Source: Rhodoferax sp. AJA081-3 (GTDB taxonomy: Bacteria > Pseudomonadota > Gammaproteobacteria > Burkholderiales > Burkholderiaceae_C). Taken from it: 64,000 nucleotides of DNA. The stretch lies in the NCBI RefSeq assembly GCF_017798165.1, contig NZ_CP059068.1, positions 4,402,001 to 4,466,000 on the forward strand, given 5' to 3'. Position 1 is the stretch's first letter. Every line of letters starts with the position of its first letter. The position numbers and the translations under genes are program-made. Under the pieces are notes generated by a model, which saw only the letters and a program-made list of their open reading frames with translations, was not told the origin of the DNA and did not search any database. Shown here piece after piece: positions 16,470 through 24,285 of this stretch.

Positions 16470-17159
16470 ATGAATTACACCTACGAATACGCCCGAGCAG
16501 CCCTTACCGTCGATTGCGTCATCTTCGGCTTTGACGGCGAGCGTATGCAGTTGTTATTTATCAAGCGTGCGCTCGCCCCGTACCAGGGGACCTGGGCGCT
16601 GCCCGGTGGTTTTGTCCATGTGGATGAGTCGCTGGACGACGCTGCGAAGCGCGAACTGCAGGAAGAGACGGGACTGACCGACGTCTTCCTGGAGCAGCTC
16701 TACACTTTCGGCCAACTGGGGCGTGACCCGCGTGAACGGGTGGTGAGCGTGGCCTACTTTGCACTGGTCAATCGCTTTTCCCACACGCTGCAGGCGGCCA
16801 CGGACGCGGCAGATGCCCGGTGGTTTGCAATGCAAGAGTTGCCCGTGCTGGCGTTTGACCACGCACATATTGTGGAAGTGGCTCTGGCGCGCTTGCGTGG
16901 CAAGTTGCGGTATGAACCGATTGGCTTCGAGCTGCTGCCCAAGAAGTTTCGCCTGTCGCAGCTGCAGGCGCTGTATGAAGCGGTCTTAGGGCAGACATTG
17001 GACAAGCGGAACTTTCGCAAGAAGGTCTTGGGCTACGACCTGCTGATCCCTCTGGAAGAAACCCAGCGCGACGGCGCCCACAGGCCCGCGCAGCTTTTTC
17101 GGTTTGACACCAAACGCTACCAGCAACTCAAAAAGAAAGGCTTCAGCTTCGAGTTATGA
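16470..17159 (+). CDS. nrtR: NrtR-type Nudix-related transcriptional regulator of NAD metabolism
   Basis: 229 residues. An N-terminal Nudix domain is followed by a C-terminal winged-helix region ([29 protein letters not shown]), the arrangement of NrtR, a repressor released by ADP-ribose or related NAD products. The Nudix box is complete here (Gly, then Glu, then RELQEETGL, residues about 47-69), whereas many NrtR proteins have lost it. It may therefore also hydrolyse ADP-ribose. The gene heads an operon with an ADP-ribosylglycohydrolase, pnuC and a nadR-like gene, which fits NAD control. Its stop overlaps the next start (ATGA). Confidence 0.87.
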   Translation: MNYTYEYARAALTVDCVIFGFDGERMQLLFIKRALAPYQGTWALPGGFVHVDESLDDAAKRELQEETGLTDVFLEQLYTFGQLGRDPRERVVSVAYFALVNRFSHTLQAATDAADARWFAMQELPVLAFDHAHIVEVALARLRGKLRYEPIGFELLPKKFRLSQLQALYEAVLGQTLDKRNFRKKVLGYDLLIPLEETQRDGAHRPAQLFRFDTKRYQQLKKKGFSFEL

Positions 17160-18226
17160 ACACAGCACAAAGCTTGGAGCGTGCACTGGTTGGCTCAATG
17201 CTCGGAACGGCTGTGGGCGACGCACTGGGCTTGGCGTGTGAAGGGCTGAGCCCGCAACGGCAGTTGAAGATGTTCCCGTCGCTGGACCGTTACGGGCTTT
17301 TGTTCGGCACGGGCATGGTCTCCGACGATACGGAGCATACGGTGATGGTGGCGCAGTCGCTGATCGTGTCGGGCGGTGATGCAACACGTTTTGCGCGCAA
17401 CTTCGCATGGCGTCTCAGGGCTTGGTTGGCAGCGCTACCTGCTGGTGTTGGCATGGCAACCGGGCGTGCCATCCTCAAGCTCTGGTTGTTTTTTCCACCG
17501 TCGTACAGCGGCGTGCGCTCCGCGGGTAATGGCCCTGCGATGCGGGCTGCGGTGATGGGGGTTGCATTTGGCAATGACCGGGCCGCGTTACTGGCGTTGA
17601 ACCGTGTATCGGCCCGTATCACCCACAGGGATGAGCGGGCAGAAGAGGGTGCATTGACAGTGGCCATTGCCGCCCACCTGGCGGCCACGTCCCCCTCCAC
17701 ATTGTCCGGAAAGGAGTTTGTGGCGGTGATGGCAGAGCGGTTACCTGCGCATAGTGCAACTCTGGCGTCTATCCGTGCGGTGGCGGCCAGCTTGGCCGCG
17801 GGTGAATCTGCTACCGACTTTGTGGCTGGCCTGGGCTCCAAAAATGGCGTCAGCGGCTACATGCTGCACACCTTGCCAGCCGTGTTGCATGTCTGGCTGC
17901 GCCACCAGGATGACTACATTGGTGGTGTGACGGAGATGATCCGCCTGGGGGGTGATTCGGACTCCACCGCCGCCATTTTGGGCGGCATCATCGGCGCCCG
18001 GGTAGGGCGCGACGGCATACCTCCTCACCTGTTGCGCAACCTGCGCGACTGGCCACGGTCGCCGCGGTTCATAGAGCGGGTCGCACGGCGGTTGGCGCAA
18101 AGCCGCGTTGCAAGTACCCGCATGCCCGCGGTGTTCTCGTTGGTTATCGCCACGCCGCTGCGCAACCTGCTCTTCTTAGGGGTTGTGTTGTTGCACGGTT
18201 TTCGGCGCCTGCTGCCACCCTATTGA
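17156..18226 (+). CDS. ADP-ribosylglycohydrolase (DraG/ARH family)
   Basis: 356 residues. Two metal-binding signatures of the family are visible: SDDTEHT near residue 57 and GGDSDSTAA near residue 265. The N-terminal [18 protein letters not shown] also matches the family opening. ARH enzymes remove ADP-ribose from proteins or release it from O-acetyl-ADP-ribose or related substrates. The C-terminal 30 residues are hydrophobic ([21 protein letters not shown]), which could anchor it to the membrane, unusual for the family. Translational coupling to nrtR suggests it makes the ADP-ribose signal or recycles ADP-ribose; this is inference. Confidence 0.85.
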   Translation: MNTAQSLERALVGSMLGTAVGDALGLACEGLSPQRQLKMFPSLDRYGLLFGTGMVSDDTEHTVMVAQSLIVSGGDATRFARNFAWRLRAWLAALPAGVGMATGRAILKLWLFFPPSYSGVRSAGNGPAMRAAVMGVAFGNDRAALLALNRVSARITHRDERAEEGALTVAIAAHLAATSPSTLSGKEFVAVMAERLPAHSATLASIRAVAASLAAGESATDFVAGLGSKNGVSGYMLHTLPAVLHVWLRHQDDYIGGVTEMIRLGGDSDSTAAILGGIIGARVGRDGIPPHLLRNLRDWPRSPRFIERVARRLAQSRVASTRMPAVFSLVIATPLRNLLFLGVVLLHGFRRLLPPY

Positions 18227-18256
18227 CCACAACATCCATACCGAAGTATCCCGCCG

Positions 18257-19273
18257 ATGAAAGCCATACTCCAAAGCGCCTATGGCGAACCCGCGCAGGT
18301 TTTGTCACTGGGTGAAGCTGATAAACCGATTCCGAACAAAGGCGAAGTGCTCGTGCGCGTGAAAGCCGCATCCGTGCATGCCGACGTATGGCACGTCGTC
18401 AAAGGTTGGCCCTATGTGTTGCGTGCGATGGGCAGCGGCCTGGCCAGACCCAAGAACCCCATCCCTGGCACTGACATGGCGGGTGTTGTGGAGGCTTTGG
18501 GCGAGGGGGTGACCCGGTTTCAGGTGGGTGACGCTGTGTTCGGCGAGTGTGCCAAGGGCTTTCAGTGGGCCAATGGTGGTGCGTATGCGGAGTATGTGGC
18601 GGTAACCCAAGATGCTCTGGCGCACAAACCGGACACCGTCTCTTTTGAGCAGGCGGCCAGCGTGCCAACACCGGGCCTGATTGCCTGGCACAACCTGATG
18701 GGCCCCCGGCCCTGGCGTGCCGGCCAACATGTGCTGATCAATGGTGCCGGTGGCGGAGTAGGCGCCGTTGCGCTACAACTGGCCAAGGCCCATGGCGCTA
18801 CCGTTACGGCCGTGGAACACACCAGCAAACTGGCTATGGTGCGTGCGCTGGGTGCAGACCATGTGCTGGATTACACCCGGGACGATCCGACACAAGGCGG
18901 CCCGCGTTACGACTTCATACTGGACGTGGCGTCCAATCTGAACATCCGCGACTGCGCCCGCGTCTTCAACCCCGGGGGTGTCTACATTCTCATTGGCCAT
19001 GACCACTACGGTGCATCGGGTTCTAAGTGGCTGGGCAGCGGCATCCCTTCATTCGTGAAGCTGCTACTGCGCACCGCCTTTGACCCGCACCTGGTCAAAC
19101 CCAATATGGCCGCGCCGGACCGACTCGCAGGCATGGCGCTGTTTGCTGACCTGATGGACAAGGGGCAGTTGACACCGGTGGTGGACCGGGTCTTTCCCAT
19201 GGCCCAAGTTGTTGACGCTATGGCCTACCTGGCTTCTGGGCGGGCCATGGGGCGTATTGTTGTGGTTCCGTAA
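18257..19273 (+). CDS. NAD(P)-dependent alcohol dehydrogenase / quinone oxidoreductase family
   Basis: 338 residues of the medium-chain dehydrogenase/reductase type. The N-terminal GroES-like domain has TDMAGVVEALGEGVTRFQVGD. The Rossmann part has INGAGGGVGAVALQLAKAHGA, and LGADHVLDYTRDD follows in the usual place. Zinc-ligand cysteines of the structural site are absent, which points to the zinc-free quinone-reductase branch. It starts 30 bases after the glycohydrolase and ends 36 bases before pnuC, so it is probably in the same transcript. Whether it is tied to NAD metabolism beyond using the cofactor is unknown. Confidence 0.85.
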   Translation: MKAILQSAYGEPAQVLSLGEADKPIPNKGEVLVRVKAASVHADVWHVVKGWPYVLRAMGSGLARPKNPIPGTDMAGVVEALGEGVTRFQVGDAVFGECAKGFQWANGGAYAEYVAVTQDALAHKPDTVSFEQAASVPTPGLIAWHNLMGPRPWRAGQHVLINGAGGGVGAVALQLAKAHGATVTAVEHTSKLAMVRALGADHVLDYTRDDPTQGGPRYDFILDVASNLNIRDCARVFNPGGVYILIGHDHYGASGSKWLGSGIPSFVKLLLRTAFDPHLVKPNMAAPDRLAGMALFADLMDKGQLTPVVDRVFPMAQVVDAMAYLASGRAMGRIVVVP

Positions 19274-19309
19274 ACTTGGCACCCCAGAAATCCCTATAGA
19301 AAGTCTTGC

Positions 19310-19942
19310 ATGGATATTGTTGCGCTGTTGACCACCAGCTTTCAGCTAGGGCCCGCCCAACTCACCGTGGGGGATGCACTGGGCTTTGCCACGGGGCTGT
19401 TGTGTGTGTGGCTCACAGCCAAAGCCAGCATCTGGAATTTTGGCTGGGGCATTCTCAACAGCATGATTCTGGGTGTTGTGTTCCTCGACCAGCGACTGTT
19501 TGCAGAGTCGGCCCTGCAAGTGATGTTCATCGTGTTGTCTGTGCAGGGCTGGGTGTATTGGGCCAGCGGTCGGCGTGCGGTGGCGCCGGCCTTCAGGGCC
19601 ACCAGCCTGCGCGAACAGGCGGTGTTGTTGTTTGCGGCGGCGGTCATGTCGCTGTTGCTGTGGCAGGTGCTGCTGCAACTGCGCGGCAGTGCACCACCCA
19701 TTGATGCGGCCATCACGGCACTGAGCCTGTGTGCGCAATGGCAGCTCAACCGGCGGCAGGCCTCCAGCTGGTACTGGTGGATCGGGGTCGATGTGGTCTC
19801 CATACCGCTGTACTGGAGCCGCGGCCTGTACCTGATTGCCGGGTTGTACGTCATCTTTTTGGTGATCTGCGTGTACGGTCTGTACAACTGGCGGCGGGCG
19901 CAGAGCCAAGCAGTCAGCGGCCCGCAAGAGGCCAGCACATGA
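19310..19942 (+). CDS. pnuC: nicotinamide riboside transporter PnuC
   Basis: 210 residues with about seven membrane segments. The segment SIWNFGWGILNSMILG and the C-terminal YWWIGVDVVSIPLYWSRGLYLIAGLYVIFLVICVYGL match the PnuC family, including conserved Trp and Asn residues that line the substrate path. PnuC is a facilitator of nicotinamide riboside; uptake is pulled by intracellular phosphorylation. The following gene encodes a NadR-like protein with a kinase domain and overlaps this one by four bases, which makes the substrate assignment firm. Confidence 0.92.
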   Translation: MDIVALLTTSFQLGPAQLTVGDALGFATGLLCVWLTAKASIWNFGWGILNSMILGVVFLDQRLFAESALQVMFIVLSVQGWVYWASGRRAVAPAFRATSLREQAVLLFAAAVMSLLLWQVLLQLRGSAPPIDAAITALSLCAQWQLNRRQASSWYWWIGVDVVSIPLYWSRGLYLIAGLYVIFLVICVYGLYNWRRAQSQAVSGPQEAST

Positions 19943-21069
19943 CACGCCAGCCGTTTCGGCATGGCTTGGTGATCGGCAAGTTCTACCCGCCGCACTTGGG
20001 GCATGAATACCTGATCCGAAGCGCGGCCCTGCATAGCCGCGCGGTGACGGTGGCCGTACTCGGTTCCAGTGCAGAAAGTCTCAGCATCGCGCGGCGTGTG
20101 CAGTGGCTGCAAAGTGCTTTTGCGGACAGTCCCCATGTGCGCGTCATAGGCGCGGTCGATGATGTGCCGGTGAACTATGGGGACGAGGGCATATGGCGGG
20201 CCCATGTCAACATCATGCGGGAGGCTGTTGCGTTGGCTGATAAAACTTGCGCGCCGCTGCCTCCGGTGGATGCCGTCTTCACCTCAGAGCCATATGGCGA
20301 CCGCTTGGCCAGTTACTTCCAGTGTGCACACGTTTGCCTGGACCATAGCCGCGCGCTTTACCCCACATCGGGCACTGCCGTGCGCAGCAGTGTGCCGGGC
20401 CAATGGCACATGTTGTCGCCCACCGTGCAAGCGGGCTTGGCGATGCGTGTGGTGGTGTTGGGGGCAGAGTCCACCGGCACCACCACCCTCAGCCAAGACC
20501 TGGCCCAAGCATTGCGGGCGCGTGGTGGGGTCTGGGCGAATACCCAGTGGGTGGCAGAGTACGGGCGGGAATACAGTGCCAACCTGCTGGCACTGGCCAA
20601 AGCTGCCGCGCCTGGGGCCACGGCCCAAAACATCGCATGGCACACGACCGACTTCACACATGTGGCACACGAACAATGCCGCAGAGAAAATGCGGCTGCG
20701 GCCCGCGGAAGCCCGGTGCTGGTCTGTGACACCGACGCCTGGACTACCCGCATCTGGCATGTGCGCTATATGGGCAGCGCCAGCGCAGCGGTGGATGCGA
20801 CCGCCGCCAGCATGCCACCGCGTGCACTCTACATTCTCACCAGCGCGCGCGGCGTCCCCTTTGAGGACGATGGCCTGCGCGACGGGGAGCACCTGCGCAG
20901 CTGGATGGAACAGCGCTTCCGCGACGAGCTGCGTGCCCAAGACGTGCCCTGGATCGAAGTCCACGGCACACCGCAAGCGCGTTGCCAAACCGCGTTGGAC
21001 AGCTTGGACGCGCTGGCGGCACGGCACTGGCGTTTTGCCCCACCATTGCCGACGGTGGCTGCCGAATGA
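19939..21069 (+). CDS. nadR: NadR-like bifunctional NMN adenylyltransferase / ribosylnicotinamide kinase
   Basis: 376 residues from the ATG that overlaps the pnuC stop. The N-terminal nucleotidyltransferase domain has GKFYPPHLGH (His19 and His22 of the HxGH site) and SGTAVRS near residue 150. The C-terminal part is the kinase-like P-loop domain. Its Walker A reads GAESTGTTT, with Thr181 in place of the invariant Lys, while Asp in LVCDTDAWTT and the lid region are present. The N-terminal helix-turn-helix of enterobacterial NadR is absent, as regulation is by NrtR here. It should convert imported riboside to NMN and then to NAD, unless the altered P-loop has weakened the kinase step. Confidence 0.85.
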   Translation: MTRQPFRHGLVIGKFYPPHLGHEYLIRSAALHSRAVTVAVLGSSAESLSIARRVQWLQSAFADSPHVRVIGAVDDVPVNYGDEGIWRAHVNIMREAVALADKTCAPLPPVDAVFTSEPYGDRLASYFQCAHVCLDHSRALYPTSGTAVRSSVPGQWHMLSPTVQAGLAMRVVVLGAESTGTTTLSQDLAQALRARGGVWANTQWVAEYGREYSANLLALAKAAAPGATAQNIAWHTTDFTHVAHEQCRRENAAAARGSPVLVCDTDAWTTRIWHVRYMGSASAAVDATAASMPPRALYILTSARGVPFEDDGLRDGEHLRSWMEQRFRDELRAQDVPWIEVHGTPQARCQTALDSLDALAARHWRFAPPLPTVAAE

Positions 21070-21617
21070 CTACTCGCTCCTTCAAGCTGCTTGTCGGGCT
21101 GAGTGTGGCCATTCTGGTGGGGTGTGCAACACCCCTGCCCACACCCGAGCCACCGCCCGCAAGCCGTGCGCCGGCGCCCCTTGTCGACACTCCACCGGCC
21201 GCATCGACAGCTCCGGTGCAGCCCATAACACCCGAGGCCAGCGACACCACCGTGCTACCGGACGATCCGACGCAAACACCTCTGGTGGCCGATGTGCCAT
21301 GGAAGCAGCGGGGGCTGGCGTCCTGGTACGGCAAAAGATTCAATGGCCGGCGCACGGCCAGTGGCGAGCGTTTCAGCGCTGGGGGCTTTACCGCGGCGCA
21401 CCGCACCCTGCCCATTCCCAGCTACGTGCGGGTGCGGCGGGTGGCCAACGGCGATGAGGTGATTGTGCGTATCAATGACCGAGGCCCGTTTCATCGCGGG
21501 CGCGTGCTGGATCTCAGTTACGCGGCAGCCAACAAACTGGGCATGGTAGCAGTGGGCAGTGCCGAGGTGGAGATGGAGCTGTTGACCGAGGAAGAGTGGC
21601 GCGCCTCGGGCAAATAA
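21066..21617 (+). CDS. RlpA-like lipoprotein with double-psi beta-barrel domain
   Basis: 183 residues from the ATG that overlaps the nadR stop. A lipoprotein signal peptide ends at VGCAT (Cys about residue 18), followed by a Pro/Thr-rich linker and the RlpA domain from about residue 80: GLASWYGKRFNGRRTASGE, then RVRRVANGDEVIVRINDRGPF and RVLDLSYAAANKLG. The catalytic-site Asp in INDRGPF is present. There is no SPOR domain, so this is a short form. RlpA proteins are outer-membrane lytic transglycosylases acting on denuded glycan. The overlap with the NAD genes is probably positional rather than functional. Confidence 0.85.
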   Translation: MTTRSFKLLVGLSVAILVGCATPLPTPEPPPASRAPAPLVDTPPAASTAPVQPITPEASDTTVLPDDPTQTPLVADVPWKQRGLASWYGKRFNGRRTASGERFSAGGFTAAHRTLPIPSYVRVRRVANGDEVIVRINDRGPFHRGRVLDLSYAAANKLGMVAVGSAEVEMELLTEEEWRASGK

Positions 21618-21684
21618 TCTACCGGCACCGGACTACAGCGGGCGAGCTGGAAAGCGGGCAAGGGTGCAAGGGGGATCATCAACG

Positions 21685-21706
21685 CAATGTCGCAAACCCG
21701 ACATTG
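21685..21706. promoter_or_regulatory. perfect 8-bp-arm palindrome, candidate operator
   Basis: CAATGTCG and CGACATTG arms around CAAACC, in the 193-base gap between rlpA and the gene at 21811. No promoter is obvious on either side; it could be a repressor site or an RNA hairpin in the leader. Confidence 0.4.
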
Positions 21707-21810
21707 GCCTGCAAAACACCCTTCGCAGGGCGACTGAAAGTGCAGAAAATAGGCGCAAGCCCACTAGCCCGAACGCTCCGACCGGGGCGTCATTTTTGTC
21801 GAGGTTCCCC

Positions 21811-22800
21811 ATGCAACAATCCGCTGCCGAACGCCCAGACCCCACCGTCCAACGCAAGGCCGCCATCGCCCGTGGCGCCGCCCTGGAGCACACCGGCAAG
21901 GTCCAGATCAAGCCGATCCGAAATTTTGACCTGGACCGCACAATCTTCAAGACCCTGGAGGGCCGTGCCGCACGGTATGTGATGACCACCCGAGTGGGCA
22001 AGGAGGCCCACTTTGACCCCGCTGCGGCTCAGGCCGTGCAGGCCGACTATGCCGCCGCCCGCGCGGCGCACCCGCTGCCCGCGGTAAACCCCGAGCTGAT
22101 GAATTTTCTGGTGCGCGAGTGTGATTTCAATGTGGAGCACGCCGACGGCTCGTTCCTGGACCATCTGTACTTTTGCTTCGAATACAGCGCGCAGCACTAC
22201 CCCCAGCACTCCGCGCTGGTGATGCTGCTGCACTCCATCCTCGGCACCGGCACCAACACCTTTGCGATGACCGCCGACAAGATTCCGGCGCTGCGCCCGC
22301 TGATGACGCCCTGGGAGTGGACGCAGGTGGAGGCCTTTCCGTCGGTACTGCGGCTGCTCTACGCAGGGCCCTTGCGCAAAGAGCTGAGAGAAAACGCACA
22401 CCGCGCCGATGCCATCGCATCGATCACATTCCACCGGGTGATCGACAACGCGCCCATCACCCTGAGCGGCGCGGACTTGTGGATCGCGCTGAACTACCAG
22501 CTCATCCATTTGGTGGACTTTCTCCCGGCGGCCAACTGGTCTTCGCACCAGAACGACACCTCGTTCATTTTGTTCCGCGATCTGTATGACCTGCTAGGCC
22601 TGGCCGGCAAGCGCGAGGCGGTCGTGGGCTACACATCCAGCGCCGGCCCGCGCACGTCCGAGGGTGAGCCCCAGGGCGTGGGCGAATGGCTCACCACCTT
22701 GATACCGGTGCCCGTCAGCGAACGGATGGCGGCCAAGTCGGTTGCACGCTTCTCCGAGCGCATAGGGCACGCGCTGGACTACCAGATCACCTGGGCCTGA
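21811..22800 (+). CDS. conserved-looking hypothetical protein, 329 residues
   Basis: A soluble, mostly helical protein starting at an ATG with GAGG six bases upstream; longer in-frame starts lie in the intergenic palindrome region. There is no signal peptide. Notable features are many His and Asp residues (EHADGSFLDHLYF, YPQHSALVMLLHSILGTGTN, ITFHRVIDNAP, YQLIHLVDFLP) that could form a metal site. I do not recognise the family. It is monocistronic: preceded by a palindrome, followed by a dispersed repeat and a convergent gene. Confidence 0.6.
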   Translation: MQQSAAERPDPTVQRKAAIARGAALEHTGKVQIKPIRNFDLDRTIFKTLEGRAARYVMTTRVGKEAHFDPAAAQAVQADYAAARAAHPLPAVNPELMNFLVRECDFNVEHADGSFLDHLYFCFEYSAQHYPQHSALVMLLHSILGTGTNTFAMTADKIPALRPLMTPWEWTQVEAFPSVLRLLYAGPLRKELRENAHRADAIASITFHRVIDNAPITLSGADLWIALNYQLIHLVDFLPAANWSSHQNDTSFILFRDLYDLLGLAGKREAVVGYTSSAGPRTSEGEPQGVGEWLTTLIPVPVSERMAAKSVARFSERIGHALDYQITWA

Positions 22801-22825
22801 GCCGGCGATGCGGTACACCCGATGG

Positions 22826-22888
22826 TTGCTACCAAAGTGATAGCTTCTTAGTGAGTATTGACGGGGGCTAGAGGCACATTTCGCTTGC
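22826..22888 (+). repeat. dispersed intergenic repeat, copy C
   Basis: TTGCTACCAAAGTGATAGC head, then spacer, then ACGGGGGCTAGAGGCACATT and TCGCTTG. The following bases (GCTGCCCGCAGCGACCAG) resemble the sequence that follows copies D and E at the end of kynA, so this copy may share their origin. It lies between convergent genes. Confidence 0.75.
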
Positions 22889-22943
22889 AGATGCTGCCCG
22901 CAGCGACCAGACCTAGAGCCAGGGCTATCGGTAACGGTCCGGC

Positions 22944-23699
22944 TTATTTGGCAGCAGAGACCGCGCCGAATATGCGGCGGTAAGTACCGTCTACACGCAT
23001 CTTTTTGAAAGTCTGGTCTAGCCGGGAAATCAACTCAGCCCGGTTTCCGTGCATGGAAAACGCGACAAAGGCTGCCCCTTCTGAAAGGTCCGAATACAGC
23101 AGCTTGATAGAGGCGGCTTCGTTGATACGATGGGCGGCGTCTTGCACCAACAGACGTGGGCCGACCACGATGTCAAGGTGCTTCGCTACCAGCTTGCGTA
23201 CGTTCTGTTCCTGGTCTTTGGTTTCTTCGATCTTCAGTTGATAGGTCTGTATGGCCTGCATAAAAGCGTCGCCCTGGTAGGTACCGCGTGGCATACCAAT
23301 GCTGAAACTGGCGAGCTTGGCAAAGTCGCCGTCAAACGTGAGGGTTGAGTCTGCGCGCACAAACAACGCCCCGGGGTCGGACAGTAGTTTCTCCGTGGTG
23401 TAGTTGAACAATTGCTTCCGCTCCGGCCGCAGCGCAAAAGGGAAAATGGCGTCCGCCTGGCCGGTTCGCACCATGTCGATGGCGCGTGCAAACGGGACAA
23501 ATACGATGGTGATGTCTTGCTGCATACGGGAAAAAGCCTCCTTCACCAGCTCTACCGCAACACCTTTGGCTTGGCCACCCTCTTCCATGCAGTAAGGCGG
23601 ATAGTGGGATGTGACAAGGGTCAGCGGCGCGGCGCCAGCCACTGGCAGCGCCAGACCCAGCGTCAGGGTTACCAACAGCCTACAAAGCGCAGCTTTCAT
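22944..23699 (-). CDS. periplasmic solute-binding protein, family 3
   Basis: 251 residues from the ATG at 23699, which places a clean signal peptide (LCRLLVTLTLGLALPVAGA) at the N-terminus; a longer in-frame form would put extra charged residues ahead of it. The mature part has the SBP_bac_3 pattern: LTLVTSHYPPYCMEEGGQAKG, VELVKEAFSRM, IDMVRTGQADAIFPFALRPER and GPRLLVQDAAHRI. Such stand-alone proteins bind amino acids or act as orphan receptors; no permease or ATPase gene is adjacent. It lies within the region of kynA-fragment duplication. Confidence 0.82.
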   Translation of the reverse strand: MKAALCRLLVTLTLGLALPVAGAAPLTLVTSHYPPYCMEEGGQAKGVAVELVKEAFSRMQQDITIVFVPFARAIDMVRTGQADAIFPFALRPERKQLFNYTTEKLLSDPGALFVRADSTLTFDGDFAKLASFSIGMPRGTYQGDAFMQAIQTYQLKIEETKDQEQNVRKLVAKHLDIVVGPRLLVQDAAHRINEAASIKLLYSDLSEGAAFVAFSMHGNRAELISRLDQTFKKMRVDGTYRRIFGAVSAAK

Positions 23700-23852
23700 C
23701 CGGGAGGCCTCATGCAGATTGGGGGGCCTGCAGAGCTTGCCACCATTTGCTGGATTACTCAAGCCCGCAACACCAGACTCAAAGTTACAAGCATGTATGC
23801 GGCGTGTGCACCAAGATGCGGCACCACGGCACCGATTGCGCTGTTCTCGCTA

Positions 23853-23920
23853 TTTGCTACCAAATATATAGCTCAGCAATCAATAATGACGGGGGCTGGA
23901 GGCACTTTTCGATTACAACT
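23853..23920 (+). repeat. dispersed intergenic repeat, copy D
   Basis: TTTGCTACCAAATATATAGC head, then spacer, then GACGGGGGCTGGAGGCAC and TTTTCGATTAC. It abuts the kynA fragment in the same way that copy E abuts intact kynA, so repeat and gene end were duplicated together. Confidence 0.8.
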
Positions 23921-24130
23921 ACCGTCCGTAGCGACCATATCTCCGGGAACAGCACCACACCCAGCATCTTGCGCAAGTAATTCGCGCCACCCGTGCCACC
24001 CGTGCCGCGCTCGAAGCCTATGACGCGCGCCATGGTAGTCACATGGCGGAAGTGCAAGAGGCGCAAGGCGTCCTCCGGGTCGACAAGTTCTTCGCCCAGT
24101 AGGTCAGGTTCCCAAGCACATTGGGGTGCG
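23900..24130 (-). pseudogene. duplicated 3' fragment of tryptophan 2,3-dioxygenase
   Basis: Read on the minus strand, this encodes about 60-70 residues matching the C-terminus of the intact enzyme at 25828. The pairs are [18 protein letters not shown] against [18 protein letters not shown], and [18 protein letters not shown] against [18 protein letters not shown], ending FPEIWSLRT in both. The match fades near 24130 and the 5' two-thirds of the gene are missing. The frame is still mostly open, so decay is by divergence rather than frameshift. The 586-base interval 23700-24285 thus holds copy D of the repeat, this fragment, and about 150 bases of leader for the hydrolase gene in which I see nothing else. 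Confidence 0.85.
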
Positions 24131-24285
24131 GTAGGCTTGTAACGAGGTTTACATCTGAACCCAGGTGGTCATCGCACCGTACGCTGCGGCACAGACGGCA
24201 TAGCTACCGCTGGAATACCGTCCTCCAACAGTTGAAAGCCCGAGCCTTCTGCTCATTTTTTTCTTCAACTGCACTGGAGCAGCCA

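Noticed and set aside
24121..24285. An upstream extension of the alpha/beta hydrolase by 55 codons
   Set aside because: It has no ribosome site, starts at the edge of the kynA fragment and looks non-coding; the ATG at 24286 has GGAG before it.
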